Below, in pieces: positions 57,888 through 64,000 of a stretch of 64,000 bases of DNA. Position numbers and translations under genes: made by a program. Each line of letters starts with the position of its first letter. Position 1 is the stretch's first letter. Under the pieces are notes generated by a model. That model worked only from the letters and a program-made list of their open reading frames with translations, ran no database searches and was not told the DNA's origin. Source of the DNA: Haloplasmataceae bacterium (GTDB lineage: Bacteria > Bacillota_I > Bacilli_A > Haloplasmatales > Haloplasmataceae); the NCBI GenBank assembly GCA_029240795.1, contig JARDZP010000014.1, positions 1 to 64,000 on the forward strand, written 5' to 3'.

Positions 57888-60686
57888 TTATGCTCGCGTT
57901 TTTTTGTAATAAAATATTAAACCAGCAGCAGTGATTGTGATTGCAGCTACTGAAACACCAATAATTAAACCTAAATTATTACCGTTATCATTCGGATTTC
58001 TAGGTTCAACTGGTTCGATGGGTTCAACTTGATACATGACTAATACTTCATTTCCTTTAATGTAGTATTTGTTAGAAAGTGTATCTATTGTTTCTGTACC
58101 AGCTTCTTTTTGGTTTACTACAAGATTCCAATCTCCTTCTGGTAAATTAAATTGTTGGAGATTTTTGCTACCATTAATCATGACGATGATATCACCCCAT
58201 GTGTCACCACTTGCATAGTCTTTAAGTTTATATGCGATAACACCGTTTAGATCTTTATACATAAATTCTAGGTTATCAATAATTTCAACTGAAGTAGCCA
58301 TTCTAAAGGCTGGTTGAGCTTTTCTTAATGTGATTAAACCTTTATAGTAATTAAAAACTTCGATATTTTTTACTTTTAAACTCCAGTCAAGTTGGTTTAC
58401 ACTATCAGGTGATTCATAACTATTATGGTCTCCACCTTTACTTCTCATAAAATCAACACCTGCATGAAGGAATGGAATACCCTGTGAAGTTAAGACAATA
58501 CCATTTGCTTGTTTATGCATATTACTTATTGTTTCATAATCTTTACTTGATGATGAAGCCATAAGTTTATCAAATAAAGTATGGTTATCATGTGCTGAGA
58601 CATAGTTAATTGTATTAGTAGGTTCTGTGTGCCAAACATTATAGTTTCCTAGGTCAGGATGATTAATTCCTCCTGTAATACCGTATTTAACTTTGGATAT
58701 TGATGTTAAATTACCTTGTACAAATCCTTTGTTAGGTGCATCCATTACAGCGCCCTTAATACCATCTCGTGTATCATCATTAAATGCGGCTATTAAAGGC
58801 ATATTTTTTACATTATCTTTGTCAGCACTAATTGCATCACTCATTACAGAACTTCCACCCATCCAAGGTTCACCATAAATTATAATTGTTGGATCTATAG
58901 AGTGAAGTTCAGCTTTGATTGTAATCATAGTTTCAACATCATGTAAAGCCATTAAGTCAAATCTAAAGCCATCAATATTATACTCTCTTGCCCACATTAT
59001 TAGTGAATCAACCATAAATTTTCTAGCCATTACACGTTCAGATGCTAACTCATTACCAGTTCCAGATCCATTAGAGAAACCACCGCTTTGTGTCATACGA
59101 TGGAAATATCCTGGCAGAATCAAATGGAAATTAGAATCTGATGAAAGTCCTGTATGGTTATAAACAACATCCATTACAACACGGATATCATTATCATGTA
59201 AAGTTTGGACCATTTGTTTAAATTCATTTACTCTAACTTCGCCTTTATAGGGGTCAGTTGAATATGAACCCTCTGGCATATTAAAGTTTAAAGGCATGTA
59301 ACCCCAGTTAAATATTCCTCCAGCCTTTTTAGCATAAATTGGATCGTTAAGTCTTGTTTCATCTACAACACCAAAGTCAAATGATGGTAATAGATGTAGA
59401 TGCGTAATTCCTAATTCAATTAAATGATCAAGTCCAGTAGTTACACCTTGATATGAAGTTCCTCTTTGTGTAAGTCCTAGGAATTTTCCCCTCCATGCAT
59501 TATTTCCATTCCATGTTTGGTGTGTTGTTAAATCTCTAACATGTAATTCATAAATAATTGCATCAGTATAATTTTCCATATTATCTGGTTTTACTTCTGG
59601 AGTCCAATTAGCAGGGTTTGTTTTACTAAAATCAAGTACCATACCACGTATACCATTTACACCACCACTAGTGGCATAGGGATCGACCACTTCAGATGTA
59701 GCTGAATCATTAGTTACTTTATAAGTATAATATTTACCATGTTGATCACCATTAATTGTTGTACTCCATACACCCTTCTCACCTAATGTCATATTTACAC
59801 ATTCGCCAGTGTCATCTCCACCATCTTGGATAGTTGAAGGAGCACCAGTTGTATATAAACATACTTGTACGTTAGTTGATATAGGAGCCCATAATTTAAA
59901 TGTTGTTGATTGAGGCGTGTATATGGCTCCTAATTCACCTTCATAATAGAAAGCATTTTCAAATTCAGTAGAATCATAAATTCCATCATAAGTTATTGAA
60001 TATTTTTTTTCGCCATCATCAAAATTAACGATTAGTTCATAACTAGACGAAAAATCCAATTTTGTTGATATGGAAATTGTTCCTTTTGTACCACTCATTG
60101 AAATGCTAGATGGTGTCATTTCAACATTATCCTTCATAAGTCTAACAGCTGTTTGATCAACAGCTTTAGTAGTTATAAATTGGATTTGATTTAAAGATTT
60201 AAAATAAGCACTTGTTATTTTATTTGAACGATCAGGTCCATTAGGATCATTTGGTGAATAACCGATATTCGGATCACCTTGAACAAAATACGCGTGAAGT
60301 TCACCATTTTCATTAGTCTTCGACAAATCCAAGAATCGATCCATACTGACATCTTTATAATCCCAACCTGTTCCAGTCTTTATTATAATCCCAACACTTG
60401 TTGGTGGAGTAGTTGCACTATAACCACTAAGATCAGAAATATTTATCGTAGTAACAGTACCATATTCATCAAGATCAATTGACATTTTTTTATCTGCACC
60501 GGGCTTATTTCCGGGTAGTTTTTCCCATATGTGCATATACATATTACTATAATTGTTGTCAAATCTGTAGTAGTGAATAACTAATTTAGAAGTAGTACTA
60601 GCATTAGCTTCATAGTTAACTGATACTATAAATAAAAAAGTAAACGCTATAAAATTAATGAAAAACCATTTTTTAAGTAATTTCAT
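57888..60686 (-). CDS. pulA: Surface-anchored type I pullulanase
   Basis: 932 aa. A Sec signal (residues 1-29, cleavage after ANA) is followed by an N-terminal CBM41-like module (LVIHYYRFDNNYSNMYMHIWEK), linker and CBM48-like domains, and a GH13_14 barrel. The family motif YNWGYDP appears as FNWGYMPLNFN. Catalytic residues are in DGFRFDLMALHD, IYGEPWMGG and VSAHDNHTLFD. A C-terminal helix (GLIIGVSVAAITITAAGLIFYY) plus a basic tail KKTRA anchors it in the membrane with no LPxTG sortase motif. It cuts alpha-1,6 branches of pullulan, amylopectin or glycogen. It starts after AGGAGGGG on the minus strand. Confidence 0.94.
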   Translation of the reverse strand: MKLLKKWFFINFIAFTFLFIVSVNYEANASTTSKLVIHYYRFDNNYSNMYMHIWEKLPGNKPGADKKMSIDLDEYGTVTTINISDLSGYSATTPPTSVGIIIKTGTGWDYKDVSMDRFLDLSKTNENGELHAYFVQGDPNIGYSPNDPNGPDRSNKITSAYFKSLNQIQFITTKAVDQTAVRLMKDNVEMTPSSISMSGTKGTISISTKLDFSSSYELIVNFDDGEKKYSITYDGIYDSTEFENAFYYEGELGAIYTPQSTTFKLWAPISTNVQVCLYTTGAPSTIQDGGDDTGECVNMTLGEKGVWSTTINGDQHGKYYTYKVTNDSATSEVVDPYATSGGVNGIRGMVLDFSKTNPANWTPEVKPDNMENYTDAIIYELHVRDLTTHQTWNGNNAWRGKFLGLTQRGTSYQGVTTGLDHLIELGITHLHLLPSFDFGVVDETRLNDPIYAKKAGGIFNWGYMPLNFNMPEGSYSTDPYKGEVRVNEFKQMVQTLHDNDIRVVMDVVYNHTGLSSDSNFHLILPGYFHRMTQSGGFSNGSGTGNELASERVMARKFMVDSLIMWAREYNIDGFRFDLMALHDVETMITIKAELHSIDPTIIIYGEPWMGGSSVMSDAISADKDNVKNMPLIAAFNDDTRDGIKGAVMDAPNKGFVQGNLTSISKVKYGITGGINHPDLGNYNVWHTEPTNTINYVSAHDNHTLFDKLMASSSSKDYETISNMHKQANGIVLTSQGIPFLHAGVDFMRSKGGDHNSYESPDSVNQLDWSLKVKNIEVFNYYKGLITLRKAQPAFRMATSVEIIDNLEFMYKDLNGVIAYKLKDYASGDTWGDIIVMINGSKNLQQFNLPEGDWNLVVNQKEAGTETIDTLSNKYYIKGNEVLVMYQVEPIEPVEPRNPNDNGNNLGLIIGVSVAAITITAAGLIFYYKKTRA

Positions 60687-60715
60687 TTTGACCCCTCCTT
60701 GAACTTTATATATTA

Positions 60716-60744
60716 ATTATATTAGAATTGAACGCTGATGTAAA
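60716..60744 (-). promoter_or_regulatory. Promoter of pulA
   Basis: On the minus strand TTTACA (60744-60739), 17 nt, TATAAT (60721-60716). The -35 lies inside the first of three operators. Confidence 0.75.
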
Positions 60745-60754
60745 CGCTATTACA
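60739..60754. promoter_or_regulatory. LacI-family operator 1, pulA region
   Basis: TGTAAACGCTATTACA, palindromic apart from one inserted base, overlapping the pulA -35. Confidence 0.6.
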
Positions 60755-60780
60755 ACTGTAACTAGTTTCAAGATGATATA

Positions 60781-60798
60781 ATGTAAACGCTATTAAAA
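60781..60798. promoter_or_regulatory. LacI-family operator 2, pulA region
   Basis: ATGTAAACGCTATTAAAA repeats 13 bases of operator 1 (TGTAAACGCTATT) 43 nt further on, about four helical turns, which would suit looping. Confidence 0.55.
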
Positions 60799-60800
60799 GT

Positions 60801-60813
60801 GGTAACCGTTACA
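60801..60813. promoter_or_regulatory. LacI-family operator 3, pulA region
   Basis: GGTAACCGTTACA contains the palindrome GTAAC-C-GTTAC, matching GTAAnCGnTTAC closely. It lies toward the divergent surface-protein gene. Confidence 0.55.
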
Positions 60814-60825
60814 TCTGTAAAATGA

Positions 60826-60854
60826 TTGTAAATTAAAATTTCTTATGATAGACT
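60826..60854 (+). promoter_or_regulatory. Possible promoter of the CBM41-like protein and binding-protein genes
   Basis: TTGTAA (60826-60831), 17 nt, TAGACT with extended TG. The -10 is weak. The leader would be about 90 nt and contains the palindrome GCTTTAAAGC (60879-60888 region). Confidence 0.4.
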
Positions 60855-60949
60855 TTAATTACAGCCAATAATGTAAGGGCTTTAAAGCTTATATAAAATG
60901 CTTTAATCCATTTACGATATATTTAAATAGAGAATAGGAGGGACTCTCG

Positions 60950-62518
60950 ATGAGAAAAATTTTAATGTCTGTTACGGCATTAGTATTATTTTTATTTATT
61001 AGTACAGCAGCTGTAAATGCTGCAGAAGCTCCAGCAGCTTGTACTGTAGATCAAAAAACATTAGTATTCCACTACTTGAGATTTGATCAAAATTACGAAA
61101 AAGTAGGTATCCATTTATGGAATACTGGTGGAACAGGTGACACTGTTTTAAAATCTGGTGTAGATGATTTTGGTGCTTATATTAATATTTGTATCGGAAC
61201 AATTTCTCCAACAGAAGGTAAATATTCAATAGGATCAGTTCCTTTATATGATGCCACTGCAGGTGATAATAGATGGGCGACTAAAGATACATTAGATGAT
61301 AAAGATTTAATGATAGATGTTACTTATTTGTTCACTCCAGCTACAGTAGGTGGATCAGATACTCCAGCAGAAATGCATGTTTACTTCCTTCAAGGTTCTG
61401 ATTCAGTTTATCAACCAAATCCAACACTTAATAATATGTTAATTTTGTATGCTGATTCAGAAGTTAAGTATGAAGGATGGGGTATTCATACATGGAATAC
61501 AGGAACAGATGGTTCGACAGCTAGTTGGCCAGAACCCGTTCTTTCAGTTGATACAGGTTATACAGATAAAAAATTCCCAGTTCAGTTATATGTGCTTAAA
61601 ATAGCCGACAATGCAGAAGCTGAAATTGGATTTATTCTTCATAAAGGTGATGCAAAGGCTTGGGGTTCAGATATCTTGTTACCTACAGCTAATGTAAAGG
61701 CAAATGGTACTGAAGTACTATATTACATATATAATACAGAAGCTCCAACAACAAAAGAAAATTTTACTCAACTATTAAATACATATGTAACTGAACAATT
61801 CGATTTCAAACCATTTAATAATGAAGAGGATAAATTAACAGGTACTTATGCACCAGATCCAACTGTTATTAATGTCTTATTTAATCAAGATGTAAAAATT
61901 AAGGTTGATGAAGTAGTAGAATTTAATCCTAATTTCTTTACATTAAAACAAGGTGATACTGAAATCGCAATTGAAGTTAATTATTTACAAAATAAAACTG
62001 CTGTTACTGAATTTGTAATTTCATTTGTTGAAGAAAACTTTAAATTAGATTCTACAAAGGTGTACACATTATCTTTTGATAATGGTAAATCTGGTTCTGA
62101 GGAACAAAAAGCAGAAATCGAAGTTGACATGGACGTTGTAAAACCTACTATAACCCTTGTAGGTGAAACTGTTATAGAAATTGATCAATATGATGAATTT
62201 GAATTTCCAGATTTCGTTGCTACAGACGACCGTGATGGAATTATAACAAAAAGAGTTTATGTACCAGAAGGTAAAGGTATTTTAGATACAGGAAAAGCTG
62301 AGAACCAAATATTAACTCTTTTTGTAACAGATGACTGGGGTAATGAAACTAAATTAGATATTACTGTTAAAATTATTCCTGCTCAAGTTGACGATATAGA
62401 TGACAAAGATAAAGACGATGAAAAAGACGACAATACTGCATTAATTATTGGAGTTATTGTTGGTGTTGTAGCTTTAGTGGGTGCTGCTGGTGTAGTAGTG
62501 CTTAGAAAAAAAGCATAG
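60950..62518 (+). CDS. Surface-anchored non-catalytic CBM41-like protein
   Basis: 522 aa. A Sec signal (1-25, cleavage at VNA-A) is followed by two consecutive modules that resemble the pullulanase CBM41: KTLVFHYLRFDQNYEKVGIHLWN at about 40 and MLILYADSEVKYEGWGIHTWN at about 165, both with the conserved W-x-W/T spacing. An Ig-like region (about 305-385) and a DUF5011-type cadherin-like fold (PTITLVGETVIEIDQYDEF...) follow. The end is an acidic DDKDKDDEKDD spacer, a membrane helix and RKKA. No glycosidase motif is present. It probably holds alpha-glucan at the surface for the pullulanase and amylase and hands oligomers to the downstream binding protein, a Gram-positive analogue of Sus binding proteins. 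Confidence 0.8.
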   Translation: MRKILMSVTALVLFLFISTAAVNAAEAPAACTVDQKTLVFHYLRFDQNYEKVGIHLWNTGGTGDTVLKSGVDDFGAYINICIGTISPTEGKYSIGSVPLYDATAGDNRWATKDTLDDKDLMIDVTYLFTPATVGGSDTPAEMHVYFLQGSDSVYQPNPTLNNMLILYADSEVKYEGWGIHTWNTGTDGSTASWPEPVLSVDTGYTDKKFPVQLYVLKIADNAEAEIGFILHKGDAKAWGSDILLPTANVKANGTEVLYYIYNTEAPTTKENFTQLLNTYVTEQFDFKPFNNEEDKLTGTYAPDPTVINVLFNQDVKIKVDEVVEFNPNFFTLKQGDTEIAIEVNYLQNKTAVTEFVISFVEENFKLDSTKVYTLSFDNGKSGSEEQKAEIEVDMDVVKPTITLVGETVIEIDQYDEFEFPDFVATDDRDGIITKRVYVPEGKGILDTGKAENQILTLFVTDDWGNETKLDITVKIIPAQVDDIDDKDKDDEKDDNTALIIGVIVGVVALVGAAGVVVLRKKA

Positions 62519-62537
62519 GTAAGAAGGAGGGATTCAA

Positions 62538-63881
62538 GTGAAAAAATTTTTATTCTTATTATTTGTTTCTATTCTTGCTGTTACAGTGACTGCTTGTCAA
62601 AGTACAACAAGCGATGTAGTTGTTACAACCAATGATAATCGTGTAGGATACAAATATAATTTTAGTGAAGATAAAAAAGAAACAACAACAATTAAAGTAT
62701 GGGCTGATGATACTGACGGTTTATTCATGCAAGAACTAATAAAAGAATTTAACAAAGTATATCCAGAAATACTTGTTGATTTTACACATATGGGTACAGT
62801 TGATGCTAGAGAAAGATTACAATTAATGGGTGAAAAAGGGGCGGACATTATCCAATTCCCACATGACCATTTAGCTCCTGCTCTAGAAGCAGATTTACTT
62901 TATGCATTACCAACGAGTTATGCTAATTCATTAAATGAACGTATGTCTGATATTTCAATGTCAATTGCAACTGCATGTTTCGATTTTGAAACATCATCAT
63001 TTGAATGTGATGGAACAAATGAAAATGTATTTGCTGCTCCATTATCAGTAGAATCAATAGCTTTATTCTACAATAAGAGCAAAGTAACAACTCCAGCTAC
63101 TACATTTGAATCATTAATTGAAGAATTTGCAGCATATCCAGATGCAGATGTAGCTTCAGGAAAATATTTGTTTAATACAAACTATAATGACTCATATTTC
63201 TTAACATTTGCTTTAACAGCATTTGGATACTCACCATTTGGACCTAATCAAAATGATCCTGATCATGTAGGATTAAATTCAGACGCTGTTATTAAAGGCT
63301 TAACATGGTTAAAAAATGAGATATCACCACTTTATGGTGCAGGAACAACTGCATCAAATATTCAAGCTTTAGCTGATTCTAAATTTGAAGCAGGTGAATT
63401 ACCATATATTATTACTGGTCCATGGAAAATCGAAACATATAAAGCTTTAGATTTTGAAGTAGGTGTAACAACAATTCCTACTATCAATATTGATGGTGTA
63501 GATGTAGCTCCTAAACCATTCGTTGGTGCACAAATGGCTGGTGTATATAAATTTTCTAATAATAAAGAAGCTGCACTTACATTTCTTCAATTCTGGACAT
63601 CAGAAAAAGGACTAGAAATTCAATACAATTTTAAAGGTAAATTACCAGCTCTTAAAGATGAATTAATCGATGAAATAGACGTTATTAATAATGATGAATA
63701 CTTAAAAGGTATAAGAGCTCAAATTACAAATACTATTCCAATGCCAACAATACCAGAAATTCAGCATTATTGGGAACCTGTTAGAATTATGTTTACTGAA
63801 GCATGGGCAGGCGGAGACCCTGCATCAATTGCTTTAAAAGCAGAAAATTCTTACAACGCTAGTCGTAATTTAGGGCAATAA
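62538..63881 (+). CDS. malE: Maltodextrin ABC transporter substrate-binding lipoprotein
   Basis: 447 aa. The signal ends in lipobox VTAC (Cys near 20). A two-lobed solute-binding protein of the maltose/maltodextrin cluster follows: TTIKVWADDTDGLFMQELI, KGADIIQFPHDHLAPAL, SVESIALFYNKSKV, ITGPWKIETYKA, PFVGAQMAGVYKFSNNKEAALTFLQFWTS. It begins with GTG 62538 after AGAAGGAGGG, 19 nt after the surface protein. A hairpin then separates it from a permease gene, so this is the start of the transport operon. Context fixes maltodextrin as the likely ligand. Confidence 0.93.
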   Translation: MKKFLFLLFVSILAVTVTACQSTTSDVVVTTNDNRVGYKYNFSEDKKETTTIKVWADDTDGLFMQELIKEFNKVYPEILVDFTHMGTVDARERLQLMGEKGADIIQFPHDHLAPALEADLLYALPTSYANSLNERMSDISMSIATACFDFETSSFECDGTNENVFAAPLSVESIALFYNKSKVTTPATTFESLIEEFAAYPDADVASGKYLFNTNYNDSYFLTFALTAFGYSPFGPNQNDPDHVGLNSDAVIKGLTWLKNEISPLYGAGTTASNIQALADSKFEAGELPYIITGPWKIETYKALDFEVGVTTIPTINIDGVDVAPKPFVGAQMAGVYKFSNNKEAALTFLQFWTSEKGLEIQYNFKGKLPALKDELIDEIDVINNDEYLKGIRAQITNTIPMPTIPEIQHYWEPVRIMFTEAWAGGDPASIALKAENSYNASRNLGQ

Positions 63882-63893
63882 ATAAAATTTTTA

Positions 63894-63925
63894 AAGGTGA
63901 CCTTACTTTTTAGTATGGTCACCTT
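63894..63925 (+). other. Intercistronic hairpin after the binding-protein gene
   Basis: AAGGTGACC/GGTCACCTT (63894-63902 and 63917-63925) without a T tract. Such hairpins after solute-binding genes stabilise the upstream message or reduce read-through, giving more binding protein than permease. Confidence 0.7.
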
Positions 63926-63945
63926 AAAATAATGGTGGTGAAATT

Positions 63946-64000
63946 ATGAAACTTAATAAAAAGCAAGAAAAAAAAGTTAAACATAATAATAAGGAAGATA
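63946..64000 (+). CDS. Start of a probable sugar permease gene (partial)
   Basis: ATG 63946 follows GGTGGTG. Only 18 complete codons lie in the window. They encode a very basic cytoplasmic start (MKLNKKQEKKVKHNNKED). Position after the binding protein and the positive N-terminus fit a MalF-like permease, but no domain is visible yet. Confidence 0.5.
   Translation, partial: MKLNKKQEKKVKHNNKED

Overview
The window is AT-rich bacterial DNA that reads cleanly with the standard code: Trp is TGG, TGA is used as a stop (comFC, for example), and prfB (RF2) is present. Gene content and order point to a low-GC Firmicute (Bacilli) near the Mollicutes/Erysipelotrichia/Turicibacter/Haloplasma part of the tree. 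The evidence is the cdaA-x-glmM unit, the rpiB-glyA-upp-atp order, ywzB-spoIIQ-spoIIID, comFA-comFC, hpf-secA-prfB style neighbours and Gram-positive lipoprotein signals. MurF, Ddl, GlmM, SpoIIQ and SpoIIID argue for a walled, possibly sporulating ancestor, so this is not a minimal mycoplasma. The exact genus cannot be set from the window.

Layout. 1-182: tRNA-Asp (3' end only), tRNA-Phe, tRNA-Gly. 300-6.4 kb: c-di-AMP and cell-wall precursor genes (cdaA, a 75-aa membrane protein where cdaR usually sits, glmM, a hydrolase, murF-like, ddl). 6.5-11.4 kb: small membrane proteins, clpP divergent from an XRE regulator, gdhA. 11.5-21.4 kb: rpiB, glyA, upp and a complete F1Fo ATP synthase operon whose c subunit carries a sodium-binding signature. 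21.4-25.8 kb: an accessory insert with three tandem paralogous regulators (divergent N-terminal HTH plus a long helical, TPR-like domain), a 56-codon gene for a secreted PapR-like peptide, and a second short transcription unit whose promoter resembles the peptide promoter. This looks like a peptide quorum-sensing locus of the RRNPP type and is the most novel part of the window. 25.8-27.3 kb: ywzB, spoIIQ, spoIIID. 27.3-46.4 kb: housekeeping and DNA processing genes (yigZ, two degV, an ATPase, a broken comFA, comFC, csp, hpf, sbcD, sbcC, secA, prfB, yitT, ctpA, uvrB).

46.5-64 kb: a maltodextrin/starch island. Outside the cell it encodes a membrane-anchored pullulanase, an anchored non-catalytic CBM41-like binding protein, a lipoprotein amylase and a maltodextrin-binding lipoprotein followed by the start of a probable permease. 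Inside the cell it encodes a neopullulanase-type GH13, an oligo-glucosidase, a Thermotoga-type maltosyltransferase and an alpha-glucan phosphorylase. Polymer would be trimmed at the surface, oligosaccharides imported, chains rebuilt by maltosyl transfer, and glucose-1-phosphate released by phosphorolysis. Palindromic LacI/CcpA-type operators lie in almost every promoter of this island, and a similar site lies in the hpf promoter. A 287-bp element with 17-bp inverted ends, probably a MITE, lies between the phosphorylase and neopullulanase genes.
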